DNA of 64,000 nt, taken from an uncultured Ruminococcus sp. Its GTDB lineage: Bacteria; Bacillota; Clostridia; Oscillospirales; Ruminococcaceae. Below the pieces are notes generated by a model, which did no database searches, was not told the DNA's origin, and saw only the letters and a list, made by a program, of their open reading frames with translations. The stretch spans positions 62,001-126,000 of the forward strand of contig CAKSMF010000006.1 in the NCBI GenBank assembly GCA_934474025.1. The letters run 5' to 3'. Below, piece after piece: positions 27,544-37,227 of the stretch; positions within the stretch are counted from its first letter, which is position 1, and each line of letters starts with the position of its first letter. The position numbers and the translations under genes were made by a program.

Positions 27544-28053
27544 TTAATATTTTGTAAACTTATTGTCAAGTGAACAAAGATATTTTACAAAATCAGTATC
27601 ATTAAAAATACTATCATCATCATAAGGGTCTATCTTTTTCAGAAATACCCCCAGTACATAAATACTGCATATACGCATACACTTGAAATTTATAGGAAAT
27701 TCAAGCCGGTGCTCCTGTAAATTTTTCATAAGTTTTCTGTAAGAGTCAGCATCGGGAACAGGGAAGTGCCATTCATTCCAAGTGCGATTATAGTTAGTCC
27801 ATTCGGAAACGGGTTTTTTAAAAAAAGATTCAGCAGATGTTATGACATTTTCAAAATTTTCATATTCAAAGTAAAAAGTACTTTCGCCCTCATTGAGTGC
27901 AACGTCCTGTTCGGTGCAGAAATCAATTTGTATTTTATTTTCTCTTATGAAAGTCCGCCGGCAAATTCCAGAATATTCTGGCATATAATTTCTTGATACT
28001 TCAACATATCCATGACTTAAATGAATATATCTTTTTATTTTGTCAATATCCAT
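27544..28053 (-). CDS. Uncharacterised protein inside the riboflavin operon
   Basis: 169 residues, not recognised. It is rich in aromatic and charged residues (ending SLDNKFTKY), with no membrane segment, signal peptide or familiar nucleotide-binding motif. It has two Cys in its N-terminal half (CRRTF and FCTEQ) and two more near residue 125 (FKCMRICSIY). AGGAG precedes ATG 28053. It lies between ribE and ribBA, 16 bases after the ribE stop and 12 before ribBA, so it is under the same FMN control. Link to flavin metabolism is by position only. Confidence 0.7.
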   Translation of the reverse strand: MDIDKIKRYIHLSHGYVEVSRNYMPEYSGICRRTFIRENKIQIDFCTEQDVALNEGESTFYFEYENFENVITSAESFFKKPVSEWTNYNRTWNEWHFPVPDADSYRKLMKNLQEHRLEFPINFKCMRICSIYVLGVFLKKIDPYDDDSIFNDTDFVKYLCSLDNKFTKY

Positions 28054-28069
28054 TATGAATAGTCTCCTA

Positions 28070-28711
28070 TTATATAAAACCGTTCTCTGAAAGAAAATTC
28101 ATGGAAATATTACTTTTATTTTTTTCAGGACGGGTGAATTTTTCTATATATTTTCCGACTATATCGTTTTCAAGATTGACAATATCTCCGACCTTCTTAT
28201 ATGAAAGAATAGTTTGCTGTGCAGTATGCGGAATTATAGAAACACTAAAATCATTTTCTGATACTTTGGCTACTGTAAGGCTTATTCCGTCAATGGCTAT
28301 TGAACCTTTTTCAATGATGTAATGCATTATTTCGGGAACAGTATTTATAGTGTACCATATAGCTATACCGTCATTTTTTATAGCTGAAATAATTCCCGTG
28401 CCGTCGATGTGTCCTGAAACTATGTGTCCGCCAAAGCGACCGTTTGCAGACATAGCACGTTCGAGATTTACCGGACTGCCGTTTTTAAGACTTCCTAATG
28501 ATGAACGGCTAAGAGTTTCATTCATAACATCAGCACGAAATATTCCATTATCATAGCTTGTGACGGTGAGACAAACTCCGTTTACTGCAATGCTGTCACC
28601 TATGTGAACATCTTCAAGAATTTTTTCTGCTTTAACCTTTATAAAGGAATTGTTTCCAGCGTGTTGAACTTCCTTAACTGTTCCTACTTCTTCAATTATT
28701 CCTGTGAACAT
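28070..28711 (-). CDS. ribE: Riboflavin synthase, alpha chain
   Basis: 213 residues built from two lumazine-binding repeats. The N-terminus MFTGIIEEVGTV and the motifs GDSIAVNGVCLTVT (repeat 1) and GSIAIDGISLTVA (repeat 2) are diagnostic. It dismutates two lumazines to riboflavin. Its start overlaps the end of ribD by 16 bases, with AGGTGA upstream, indicating coupled translation. Confidence 0.96.
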   Translation of the reverse strand: MFTGIIEEVGTVKEVQHAGNNSFIKVKAEKILEDVHIGDSIAVNGVCLTVTSYDNGIFRADVMNETLSRSSLGSLKNGSPVNLERAMSANGRFGGHIVSGHIDGTGIISAIKNDGIAIWYTINTVPEIMHYIIEKGSIAIDGISLTVAKVSENDFSVSIIPHTAQQTILSYKKVGDIVNLENDIVGKYIEKFTRPEKNKSNISMNFLSENGFI

Positions 28712-29796
28712 TGTTTCACCTGACCTTCTATAAGAAAATCATCACCTATGTTTTTTATAGTGGTATTTTCAATATGATAGCAATTGTCAGGACTATCAAC
28801 ACCGAATCCCATAACAGATGTTTTAGCATCACGACCGCCAAAAATTTTAGGAGCGATATATGCCTGAACTTTATTTACAATACCTGATTTGAGTGCGGAA
28901 TAATTAAGTTCACCGCCACCTTCCAGAAGAATGCTATCAATTTGTTCAGCACCCAGTTTATTCATAAGGTCATTTAAATCTATATGTTCATCATACTTAT
29001 TGACATTCATTATACGGCAACCATAATTTATATATACGGACTTTTTTTCTGTATCGTTTGAACAGGTTGCAATAATTGTCGGGATGTCTTTTGCAGTTTT
29101 GACTATTTCTGAATTTACAGGGGTTCTTAAATTTGTATCGCATATTATACGTATAGGATTGCGACCGTTTTCAAGTCGGCAGGTTAACATTGGATTATCT
29201 GCTATAACTGTTCCCACACCAACCATTATAGCTGAATGTCTGAGTCTTTCATACTGTGCATATTGTCTGGAAGTTTCAGAAGTAATCCATCTTGAAAGCC
29301 CTGTACGACAAGCTATTTTTCCGTCCATGGTCATTGCATACTTCATAGTTACAAAAGGTTTTCCGGTCGTGATATAATGGAAAAATATTTCATTAAGGCT
29401 GTCACACTGTTTTTTAAGGACATTTTCAATAACTTCTATGCCGTGTTCTCTTAATATTTTAACACCTTTTCCGGCAACTTTCGGGTTAGGGTCGGAAGAA
29501 CCTATAAAAACACGTTTTATATTTTTTTCTATTATTATATTGGTACAAGGTGGAGTTTTTCCATAATGACAACAAGGTTCGAGCGTAACATAAATATCAG
29601 CTCCGGAACAGTCTTTCTGACAGTTTGCAAAAGCGTTTCTTTCAGCGTGAAGTTCTCCGCATTTTTTATGATAACCTTTTCCGATAATTTCGCCGTCCTT
29701 GACAATAACAGCTCCTACCATTGGATTGGGTGAAACATATCCCATACCTTTTTTAGCAAGGTCAAGAGCGATTTTCATATAATCCTCGTGATTCAT
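28696..29796 (-). CDS. ribD: Bifunctional riboflavin deaminase/reductase
   Basis: 366 residues. The N-terminal deaminase domain has zinc motifs HAERNAF and PCCHYGKTPPC. The C-terminal reductase domain includes KYAMTMDGKIAC and the late LLEGGGELNYSAL. The protein performs the second and third steps from the GTP-derived pyrimidine. ATG 29796 is preferred because GGAGG lies six bases upstream; an in-frame TTG at 29808 overlaps it. It is the first gene after the FMN riboswitch. Confidence 0.96.
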   Translation of the reverse strand: MNHEDYMKIALDLAKKGMGYVSPNPMVGAVIVKDGEIIGKGYHKKCGELHAERNAFANCQKDCSGADIYVTLEPCCHYGKTPPCTNIIIEKNIKRVFIGSSDPNPKVAGKGVKILREHGIEVIENVLKKQCDSLNEIFFHYITTGKPFVTMKYAMTMDGKIACRTGLSRWITSETSRQYAQYERLRHSAIMVGVGTVIADNPMLTCRLENGRNPIRIICDTNLRTPVNSEIVKTAKDIPTIIATCSNDTEKKSVYINYGCRIMNVNKYDEHIDLNDLMNKLGAEQIDSILLEGGGELNYSALKSGIVNKVQAYIAPKIFGGRDAKTSVMGFGVDSPDNCYHIENTTIKNIGDDFLIEGQVKQCSQE

Positions 29797-29807
29797 ATAC
29801 ACCTCCA

Positions 29808-29840
29808 AAAAAATATACCCCGAAACACTATATTTCGGGG
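29808..29840 (-). terminator. Riboswitch-controlled terminator before ribD
   Basis: On the minus strand CCCCGAAA pairs with TTTCGGGG and is followed within a few bases by a seven-T run that abuts the ribD ribosome binding site. This is the expected expression platform of the FMN riboswitch. Confidence 0.85.
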
Positions 29841-29859
29841 CATAGATATAACGTAAAAA

Positions 29860-29971
29860 TATCTTCTCTTATCCGGACTATAACCGTCGGTTTTGGAATT
29901 TCACCAAATCAACCCATAGGCTCGCAGACTATAACTGCCGGTAGAGACTTTCACTCTGCCCTGAAGATATT
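29860..29971 (-). promoter_or_regulatory. FMN riboswitch (RFN element)
   Basis: The minus strand reads the conserved RFN blocks in order: ATCTTCAGGGCAGAGTGAAA, CTACCGGCAGTTATAG, GCGAGCC, TTGGTGAAATTCCAAAACCG, GACGGTTATAGTC, then GGATAAGAGAAGAT, which closes the outer stem with the first block. With FMN bound it should favour the downstream terminator and shut off the riboflavin operon. Confidence 0.97.
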
Positions 29972-29974
29972 TTC

Positions 29975-30003
29975 ATTATATCACGTATTATTTTATTTGT
30001 CAA
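29975..30003 (-). promoter_or_regulatory. Promoter of the riboflavin operon
   Basis: Minus strand TTGACA (30003-29998), 17-bp spacer, TATAAT (29980-29975), ending a few bases before the riboswitch aptamer. Confidence 0.9.
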
Positions 30004-30025
30004 TAGTTTATAAGATTTTTTAATA

Positions 30026-32995
30026 TCAGTCGGTTCTTAAAGCAACTACAGGGTCTTTCTTTGATGCAACTCTTGACGGAATAAGTCCGGCTATAAGTGT
30101 AAGAACCATACTTATAATAATTAGTATAACTGCTCCGCCAATAGGAACATAAGCATTAAGAGTATCAAGAGTTGTAAGAGAATGAATAATTAAATTTATC
30201 GGAATTGTTAATAATTCTGAAACACCTATTCCAAGAAGTCCGGCGGTAAGTCCGACTATAAGGGTTTCTGCATTGAAAACTGTAGAAACGTCATGTTTTG
30301 AAGCACCTATAGCTCTTAAGATACCGATTTCTCTTGTACGTTCAAGAACTGAAATATAAGTAATAATTCCAATCATGATTGAAGATACAACAAGTGAAAT
30401 TCCTACAAAGGCTATCAGCAGATATGATATACCGCTTATAATTCCGGTAACTGATGACATAAGCAATGCTACATAATCAGTGTAGTGAATAACATCACTT
30501 TCACTTACTGAATTATTATATGATTCTATAGCATCGGATATATCGTCTTTATCCTCAAAAGTTTTAGCATAAATCTTGACTTGTGACGGATTATCTTTGT
30601 CAGCGTATCCAAGATTAAATAAAACATCATCATAATTCAGGTCAGAAAGCTGTTCAGGAGTGAATTGTTCAAAGACCTGCACATAAGCATTATCAGAAAT
30701 ATTCATTTTATCGAGTTCTTTTGCAAGGTCTTTATCTGAATATTCAGCAAGTTTTTTTTCAATTTCTGCGGAAGATTCAGATATATACTGTATACTTACC
30801 ACATTTGATAAAGCTTCATTAAATTCGTCCTGACTCATAGTTTTTATATATCCTGCAATCTGTGAACTGTCAACACCCATTTGTTCGGCAAAAAATCCTG
30901 CAACCATTTGCTGTTTTTCCTCATCGGATAATTTTGAAATGGTTTCCTGTATAGCTTTTTGCATTTGTTCTTCGTCCGGAATTGCTGATACAAAACGATA
31001 AACTTCTGCTTTCTGTTCATCTGATGCACTTTCAATGTACTTTTTGGCAGATGATATTTTTTCATTGTCATTAGGCTCTTTATAATCATCTGTAACAAAT
31101 TTGCTGTTAGAAAGGATATTATTTTCTTTGTCTGCTACTTGTTTTTTTACTAAATCGCTGTTATTTGTTTTGTCGATGATATAATTTGTCAAATCCTGTG
31201 TATAACATATAAATCCTTGCAACATTCTGACTTTTGCGTCCGGATTAGGTCTTATAAAACCTGTAACTTTAAGATTTGTTCCTATATCTTCAGAATTGTA
31301 AAGATATTCAAGACCAGCTTCATTTTTTGTAAGGTCAATGTAACCGTTGCCGTTTTCATTAGCTTGATAGTATTCACATGGAAGAATCAATTTATATTCT
31401 TTATTGATAACTTCATCAAAAGTCCATTCTGTTTTTCCGTAGTCTTTTATTTCTTCACTTTTCATAGCGGATTTCAGTATTTTGCCGAAACCGTCAGCAG
31501 ATTTTAAACCAAGTGCATAAGTTACCATATCCGGAATTTCGTTATTCTGGGTAAGAACTACAACCACTTCATCATAATTTTCAGGATATCTGCCATAAAC
31601 TAAATCATATTGTTCATAAATGAGTGGATTTATATCGTCGCCGGATTCGTTAGGCATAAGTTCTTCCCATATATCCATGCTGAACATTGAAGCCATTCCG
31701 CTTGTTCCGCTCATCATTGAAGACATAGGATTGCTTTCATCTTTGGTAGCATCTCCTAAACCCATTGCATTTGCATATATTTCGTTAAGGTCGGTTTTGA
31801 TGATTTTGTTATTTTCATCTTTAGTGAAAATAGGCATCTGTATATCATATGAATAAACAACTGCACTTGATTTTTCTTTGATTGTCTGGTCATTGTCAAG
31901 AAATTCCTTGAAAGCTTTCATGTTATTGACCTGTTTAGCAGAAGAATTAATTGTATTGAACATATCATACATTGATGTATTTGAATAAATTTTTTCTGTA
32001 TCTGTTTTCTGAGTTTGTTCTTCGTTGTTTCCTATCATTGAAGCGAACATCTGTGAAGTATCTGTAGTTTCTTTTGTAATCTGCAAAGGATACGATGATA
32101 ATGTTTCTTCCTGTACACTGTTTATATAATCGTTTACACCGGTAGAAAGCGATAAAATAGTAGCGATACCAATAATTCCTATAGAACCTGCAAAAGCTGT
32201 CAGAAAAGTTCTTCCTTTTTTGGTCATAAGGTTATTCATTGAAAGTGATACCGCTGTACCGAATGACATTGACACTCTTTTTTTGGAAGATTGTTTTATT
32301 TCGGTTGCATTTTCCGGAGTGTATGGGGAACTGTCATCTGTAAGTTTGCCGTCTTTTATACGGACAATTCTTGTGGCATACTGTTCAGCAAGTTCCGGAT
32401 TGTGAGTAACCATTATTACAAGTTTATCTTTGGCTATTTCTTTAAGAAGTTCCATAACCTGTATACTTGTTTCGCTGTCCAATGCTCCAGTAGGTTCATC
32501 AGCAAGCAGAATATCCGGATTATTTATCAAAGCACGTGCTATTGCCACTCTTTGCATTTGTCCGCCAGACATTTGATTCGGTTTTTTGTGAAGTTGATTA
32601 CCTAAGCCAACTTTTTCAAGAGCCTCTTTTGCACGTTTTCTGCGTTCTGACTTTGAAACCCCCGAAATTGTCAAGGCAAGTTCAACATTGGCAAGCACCG
32701 TCTGATGCGGAATGAGGTTATAACTCTGAAAGATAAATCCTATGGAATGATTTCTGTAAGCGTCCCAGTCTCTGTCCTTGTACTTTTTTGTAGAAACACC
32801 GTTTATTATCAGGTCGCCGGAAGTATAATGGTCTAATCCGCCAATAATATTAAGCATGGTCGTTTTACCACAGCCGGAGTGCCCAAGAATAGCTACAAAC
32901 TCGTTTTCACGAAATGTAATACTAATTCTGTTTAAAGCTGTAACTGTATTTTCGCCGTTTCCGTACTGCTTAAAAATATCTTTTAATTGAAGCAA
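30026..32995 (-). CDS. MacB-like ABC ATPase-permease fusion with large external domain
   Basis: About 989 residues. The ATPase domain (1-230) has Walker A GHSGCGKTT, signature MSGGQMQRVAIARAL and Walker B ILLADEPTGALD. One transmembrane helix follows near residue 270, then a ~570-residue predicted extracellular region rich in Asp, Glu and Asn, then three C-terminal FtsX helices (about 865-985). This is the Firmicute form of MacB and exports peptides or lipoproteins. TTG 32995 is preferred because AAAGG lies nine bases upstream; the GTG at 33004 touches that site. It is monocistronic with its own promoter. Confidence 0.88.
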   Translation of the reverse strand: MLQLKDIFKQYGNGENTVTALNRISITFRENEFVAILGHSGCGKTTMLNIIGGLDHYTSGDLIINGVSTKKYKDRDWDAYRNHSIGFIFQSYNLIPHQTVLANVELALTISGVSKSERRKRAKEALEKVGLGNQLHKKPNQMSGGQMQRVAIARALINNPDILLADEPTGALDSETSIQVMELLKEIAKDKLVIMVTHNPELAEQYATRIVRIKDGKLTDDSSPYTPENATEIKQSSKKRVSMSFGTAVSLSMNNLMTKKGRTFLTAFAGSIGIIGIATILSLSTGVNDYINSVQEETLSSYPLQITKETTDTSQMFASMIGNNEEQTQKTDTEKIYSNTSMYDMFNTINSSAKQVNNMKAFKEFLDNDQTIKEKSSAVVYSYDIQMPIFTKDENNKIIKTDLNEIYANAMGLGDATKDESNPMSSMMSGTSGMASMFSMDIWEELMPNESGDDINPLIYEQYDLVYGRYPENYDEVVVVLTQNNEIPDMVTYALGLKSADGFGKILKSAMKSEEIKDYGKTEWTFDEVINKEYKLILPCEYYQANENGNGYIDLTKNEAGLEYLYNSEDIGTNLKVTGFIRPNPDAKVRMLQGFICYTQDLTNYIIDKTNNSDLVKKQVADKENNILSNSKFVTDDYKEPNDNEKISSAKKYIESASDEQKAEVYRFVSAIPDEEQMQKAIQETISKLSDEEKQQMVAGFFAEQMGVDSSQIAGYIKTMSQDEFNEALSNVVSIQYISESSAEIEKKLAEYSDKDLAKELDKMNISDNAYVQVFEQFTPEQLSDLNYDDVLFNLGYADKDNPSQVKIYAKTFEDKDDISDAIESYNNSVSESDVIHYTDYVALLMSSVTGIISGISYLLIAFVGISLVVSSIMIGIITYISVLERTREIGILRAIGASKHDVSTVFNAETLIVGLTAGLLGIGVSELLTIPINLIIHSLTTLDTLNAYVPIGGAVILIIISMVLTLIAGLIPSRVASKKDPVVALRTD

Positions 32996-33025
32996 TATTT
33001 TCACCCTTTCTTCGTGATAAAATTT

Positions 33026-33054
33026 ATTATATCATATCAATAAATTTGTGTCAA
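33026..33054 (-). promoter_or_regulatory. Promoter of the MacB-like gene
   Basis: Minus strand TTGACA (33054-33049), 17-bp spacer, TATAAT (33031-33026). Confidence 0.88.
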
Positions 33055-33144
33055 TTATTTTCACATAAATTTCATAAACCCCGTTAAATAATTTTTTCCT
33101 TAATTTTAAATTTATCATCAAGTAAAGTATTCTTATTTATAAAT

Positions 33145-33199
33145 TTGACATAGATTTTACAAAACTTATCTTTTGCATTTTACAAAGTGATGATATAAT
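33145..33199 (+). promoter_or_regulatory. Pho box and promoter of the pst operon
   Basis: TTGACA, TTTACA, TATCTT and TTTACA occur with an 11-bp period (33145-33188, the last shifted by one base), the pattern of Firmicute PhoP boxes (TTNACA with 5-bp spacing). TATAAT at 33194-33199 has no good -35, which the box would replace. The regulator is encoded at the end of the same operon. Confidence 0.8.
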
Positions 33200-33251
33200 T
33201 TGTAATGTGAAATGAAATAAAACCAATTTTACATTGAAAGGATTTGTAATT

Positions 33252-34052
33252 ATGAAAAAAACAATTGGTGCTTTTATCACTGCATTATTAATGTGTACTT
33301 CCTTTGTTGGCTGTTCTTCAGATAAGGAGACAGTTTCAACTGACGGTTCAACATCAATGGAAAAAGTAATCAGCGTTCTTGGAGAAACATTTGAGCAGGA
33401 TACTGGAATCACTGTAACTTATAATCCGACAGGTTCAGGTTCAGGAATTAAAGCAGCGTCTTCCGGAACTTGTGATATAGGACTTTCAAGCCGTAGTCTC
33501 AAGGACGATGAAAAGGCACAGGGACTTACTGAAACTGTTCTTGCTTATGACGGTATTGCAATTGTCGTTAATAATGAGAATCCTGTAAACAATCTTGATA
33601 TGGCAACTCTTACAGATATTTACACCGGAAAAATTTCAAACTGGAGTGAAGTTGGCGGAAACAATGAAGAAATTGTACTCATAGGACGTGAGGCAGGTAG
33701 CGGAACTCGTGACGGTTTTGAATCAGTTACAGGTACAGAAAATCAATGCAAATATCGTCAGGAACTCACTTCTACAGGTGACGTTATAACAACAGTTGCA
33801 GGAAATCCTTCTGCTATTGGATACACTTCTGTAGCAGCTGTTAAAGACAGCGTTAAACCATTGACAGTCAATGATATTTATCCGACAGAAGAAACAATAA
33901 AAGACGGCAGTTATGTTATTCAGCGTCCTTTTGTACTTGTAACTAAAACTGATACACAGCTTTCTGACAGTGCAAAGAAATTTTTTGATTATGTCACTTC
34001 CGAAAAAGCAAGAGATGCTATTTCTTCTGTTGGATTCGTTCCGGCAAACTAA
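33252..34052 (+). CDS. pstS: Phosphate-binding lipoprotein PstS
   Basis: 266 residues. Lipoprotein signal ending FVGC (lipid-anchored Cys21). The phosphate-binding signature GSTSMEKVI, the segment GSGSGIKAA and GREAGSGTRDGFE are those of PstS. ATG 33252 is selected over the upstream in-frame start at 33234, which overlaps the AAAGGA site. It captures phosphate outside the cell for PstCAB and is the first gene under the Pho box. Confidence 0.95.
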   Translation: MKKTIGAFITALLMCTSFVGCSSDKETVSTDGSTSMEKVISVLGETFEQDTGITVTYNPTGSGSGIKAASSGTCDIGLSSRSLKDDEKAQGLTETVLAYDGIAIVVNNENPVNNLDMATLTDIYTGKISNWSEVGGNNEEIVLIGREAGSGTRDGFESVTGTENQCKYRQELTSTGDVITTVAGNPSAIGYTSVAAVKDSVKPLTVNDIYPTEETIKDGSYVIQRPFVLVTKTDTQLSDSAKKFFDYVTSEKARDAISSVGFVPAN

Positions 34053-34082
34053 AATGCAGTACATAATATACGGAGTGATTTT

Positions 34083-34946
34083 ATGAATAAAAATAAACTT
34101 ATAGAAAAAATTGTTCATGGAATATTCCTTATTCTTGGACTTCTTACTGTCGGTTGTGTTTTGCTGATAACAGTATATCTTGTTATTTCTGGTATTCCGG
34201 CTATAAAAGAAATAGGCATTGTAAAATTTCTTTTCGGAAAAGAATGGAAATCAACAGCCGATGAACCAAGTTACGGAATACTGCCGTTTATTCTGACAAG
34301 CATTTACGGAACAGCCGGAGCAATTTTAATAGGAGTTCCAGTCGGATTTTTTACAGCGGTTTATCTTTCAAAGCTTGCCCCTCCGAAAATAAGAAAGTTT
34401 ATGGAAAGTGCAGTAAATTTACTTGCAGGAATTCCCTCTGTTGTTTATGGTCTTGTAGGTATGCTGGTACTTGTTCCGACAGTTAGAAAGGTTTTCAATA
34501 TACCAGACGGTTCAAGTTTATTTTCGGCAATAATTGTACTTGCGATTATGATTCTTCCTTCAATTATTAAAGTATCAATAACAGCACTTGATGCAGTCCC
34601 CAGAGAATATGAGGACGCATCACTTGCTCTTGGTGCAACACCTGTTGAAACTTATTTCAGAGTTTCTGTACCTTCTGCAAAAAGCGGTATTGCAACGGCT
34701 GTTGTATTGGGAGTCGGTCGTGCTATCGGTGAAGCTATGGCAGTTATGATGGTATCGGGAAATGTTCCTAATATGCCGTCACTTTTCCAAAGTGTACGCT
34801 TTCTTACAACGGCAGTAGCAAGCGAAATGTCCTATTCAAGCGGTTTACAGCAACAAGCATTGTTTTCGATTGCACTGGTATTGTTCTTGTTTATCATGCT
34901 TATAAATGCAACTCTTAATTTCTTTTTAAAGAAGGAGAAAGATTAA
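34083..34946 (+). CDS. pstC: Phosphate ABC permease PstC
   Basis: 287 residues with six transmembrane helices. The ABC-permease EAA loop EYEDASLALGATPVETYFRV and the conserved IPSVVYGLVGM identify PstC. It lies 30 bases after pstS; its stop and the pstA start overlap by one base. Confidence 0.95.
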   Translation: MNKNKLIEKIVHGIFLILGLLTVGCVLLITVYLVISGIPAIKEIGIVKFLFGKEWKSTADEPSYGILPFILTSIYGTAGAILIGVPVGFFTAVYLSKLAPPKIRKFMESAVNLLAGIPSVVYGLVGMLVLVPTVRKVFNIPDGSSLFSAIIVLAIMILPSIIKVSITALDAVPREYEDASLALGATPVETYFRVSVPSAKSGIATAVVLGVGRAIGEAMAVMMVSGNVPNMPSLFQSVRFLTTAVASEMSYSSGLQQQALFSIALVLFLFIMLINATLNFFLKKEKD

Positions 34947-35797
34947 TGCTTAACAAGAAACGTAAAGCCTATGTAGGCGTAATGAAATCATTAATGTACA
35001 TATCAACAGGATTCACAGCATTGCTTGTAGTTTTTCTTGTTGCATATGTACTTATTAAAGGAATACCGAATATTACATGGGAACTTTTATCCACAAAGCC
35101 AAGCTATATAAGCGGTAGAATCGGTATTCTTCCTGATATTCTCAATACTCTCTATATAATAATGACTACTCTTATTTTAATTATTCCGCTTGGTGTTGGA
35201 GCATCTGTTTATCTTACCGAATACGCTCAGAACAAGAAAGTTGTTGAAATTATTGAATTTACAGCTGAAACACTGTCGGGTATTCCGTCTATAATCTATG
35301 GACTTGTAGGAATGTTGTTTTTCTGTCAGTTTTTAGGATTTAAAACATCTCTTTTAGCTGGTTCAATGACTCTTGTAATTATGAATCTTCCAACAATTAT
35401 GCGAACTACTCAGGAAAGCCTTAAAACAGTTCCTCAAAGTTACCGTGACGGAGCATTCGGACTTGGAGCAGGTAAGTGGAGAGTTATAAGAACTGTTGTG
35501 CTTCCGAACTGTGTTGATGGTGTAATAACAGGTTGTATTCTTTCAGTAGGACGTATTCTCGGAGAATCAGCAGCACTTCTTTTTACAGCGGGTTTTGCTC
35601 ATGCGCTCAATGGTATTTTTCAGGGACTTGCAAATTCGGGAGCTACACTTACTGTCGCACTTTATGTTTATGCAAAGGAACAGGGTGAATTTGGAATAGC
35701 ATTTGCAATAGCAGCAATACTTATGGTTATGACATTTTTAATAAATCTGTCTGCAACTCTTGTTGGAAAACATTTTGCAAAAAAACATAAACTTTGA
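34946..35797 (+). CDS. pstA: Phosphate ABC permease PstA
   Basis: 283 residues, six transmembrane helices. GIPSIIYGLVGM and the EAA loop YRDGAFGLGAGKWRVIRTVVLP place it as the PstC partner. AAGGAG precedes its ATG, which overlaps the pstC stop (TAATG). Confidence 0.95.
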   Translation: MLNKKRKAYVGVMKSLMYISTGFTALLVVFLVAYVLIKGIPNITWELLSTKPSYISGRIGILPDILNTLYIIMTTLILIIPLGVGASVYLTEYAQNKKVVEIIEFTAETLSGIPSIIYGLVGMLFFCQFLGFKTSLLAGSMTLVIMNLPTIMRTTQESLKTVPQSYRDGAFGLGAGKWRVIRTVVLPNCVDGVITGCILSVGRILGESAALLFTAGFAHALNGIFQGLANSGATLTVALYVYAKEQGEFGIAFAIAAILMVMTFLINLSATLVGKHFAKKHKL

Positions 35798-35815
35798 TAT
35801 GAAAGGGAAAATACT

Positions 35816-36571
35816 ATGAGTAATATAATGACAGCAAAAAATCTTGATTTGTGGTATGACAAAACACAAGCTCTTAAAAATATCAATATAGAAATACCAG
35901 AAAAAAGTATTACTGCATTTATAGGACCTTCCGGCTGTGGAAAATCCACATTTCTTAAAACCCTTAACCGTATGAATGACCTTGTTCCTACAGTCAGGAT
36001 TACCGGAGATGTATGTTATAATGGCAAAAATATTTATGACAGTTCTGTTAATGTAAATGAACTGCGTCGTGAAGTGGGAATGGTTTTTCAGAAACCTAAT
36101 CCGTTTCCGATGAGTATTTACGATAATATTGCTTATGGTCCTCGCACACATGGAATAAAATCCAGAGTAAAGCTTGATGAAATTGTAGAGCAATCTCTCA
36201 GAAGTGCATCAATATGGGACGAAGTAAAAGACAGACTCAAAAAAAATGCTCTCGGAATGTCCGGCGGTCAGCAACAAAGATTATGTATTGCAAGAGCTCT
36301 TGCAGTAAAACCTAAAATACTCCTTATGGACGAGCCAACTTCTGCACTTGACCCTATTTCAACATCAAGAATAGAAGAACTTGCAATTGAACTGAAAAAG
36401 GAGTATACTATAGTTATTGTAACTCATAATATGCAACAGGCAGTAAGAATTTCTGATAATACGGCATTCTTTCTTATGGGTGAACTGATTGAATTCAGCG
36501 AAACAGATAAACTTTTTTCACAGCCGGTTGATAAACGTACAGAAGACTATATTACAGGAAGGTTTGGATAA
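35816..36571 (+). CDS. pstB: Phosphate ABC ATPase PstB
   Basis: 251 residues, standard PstB size. Walker [10 protein letters not shown], signature [16 protein letters not shown], Walker [16 protein letters not shown], and the PstB-specific [10 protein letters not shown] and [13 protein letters not shown]. It energises phosphate import through PstCA. AAGGGA lies upstream; the phoU start overlaps its stop. Confidence 0.97.
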   Translation: MSNIMTAKNLDLWYDKTQALKNINIEIPEKSITAFIGPSGCGKSTFLKTLNRMNDLVPTVRITGDVCYNGKNIYDSSVNVNELRREVGMVFQKPNPFPMSIYDNIAYGPRTHGIKSRVKLDEIVEQSLRSASIWDEVKDRLKKNALGMSGGQQQRLCIARALAVKPKILLMDEPTSALDPISTSRIEELAIELKKEYTIVIVTHNMQQAVRISDNTAFFLMGELIEFSETDKLFSQPVDKRTEDYITGRFG

Positions 36572-37212
36572 TGAGAAGTAGACTTGATGAACAGCTTGCA
36601 TTGCTTAATAAGGAAATGATTGAAATGGGTGCTCTTTGTGAAGAAGCTATTGCCCTTGCTTCAAAGGCACTTACTACTGGTGAAGTATCTCTTTCTAAAA
36701 AAGTTGTGGCAATTTCTTCAGATATAGACCATATGGAAAGCGATATAGAATCACTTTGTCTGAAACTGATTTTGCATCAACAGCCAGTGGCAAGGGATTT
36801 GAGACAGATTTCTGCCACCCTTAAAATGATTACTGATATGGAACGTATCGGCGACCAAGCAGAAGATATTGCTGAAATCGTAAACTATCTTAAAGGAAAA
36901 ACTGCCAGTGAAGCCGTACATATACGTGATATGTCTGCCGAAACTATTACAATGGTTACTGACAGCATTGACGCTTATGTAAAGAAAGATATCGAACTGG
37001 CAAAAGCAGTTATCCGTCATGATGATAAAGTTGATGAGTATTTTGATATGATAAAGAAAAATCTTATCAAAATGATTACTGAAAACGCTGAAAATGGTGA
37101 ATTTGCTATTGACTTGCTTATGATTGCAAAGTATTTTGAACGTATCGGCGACCATGCAACAAATATTGCCGAATGGGTTATTTTTTCTATAACAGGACAA
37201 CACGAAGACTGA
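36571..37212 (+). CDS. phoU: Phosphate signalling regulator PhoU
   Basis: 213 residues, all alpha-helical, with the two PhoU repeats each carrying a metal-site motif: MERIGDQAEDIAEIV and FERIGDHATNIAEWV. PhoU links the Pst transporter to the PhoR kinase and dampens the Pho response when phosphate is plentiful. It is translationally coupled to pstB. Confidence 0.95.
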   Translation: MRSRLDEQLALLNKEMIEMGALCEEAIALASKALTTGEVSLSKKVVAISSDIDHMESDIESLCLKLILHQQPVARDLRQISATLKMITDMERIGDQAEDIAEIVNYLKGKTASEAVHIRDMSAETITMVTDSIDAYVKKDIELAKAVIRHDDKVDEYFDMIKKNLIKMITENAENGEFAIDLLMIAKYFERIGDHATNIAEWVIFSITGQHED

Positions 37213-37227
37213 CAAAGGGGTGATTTT

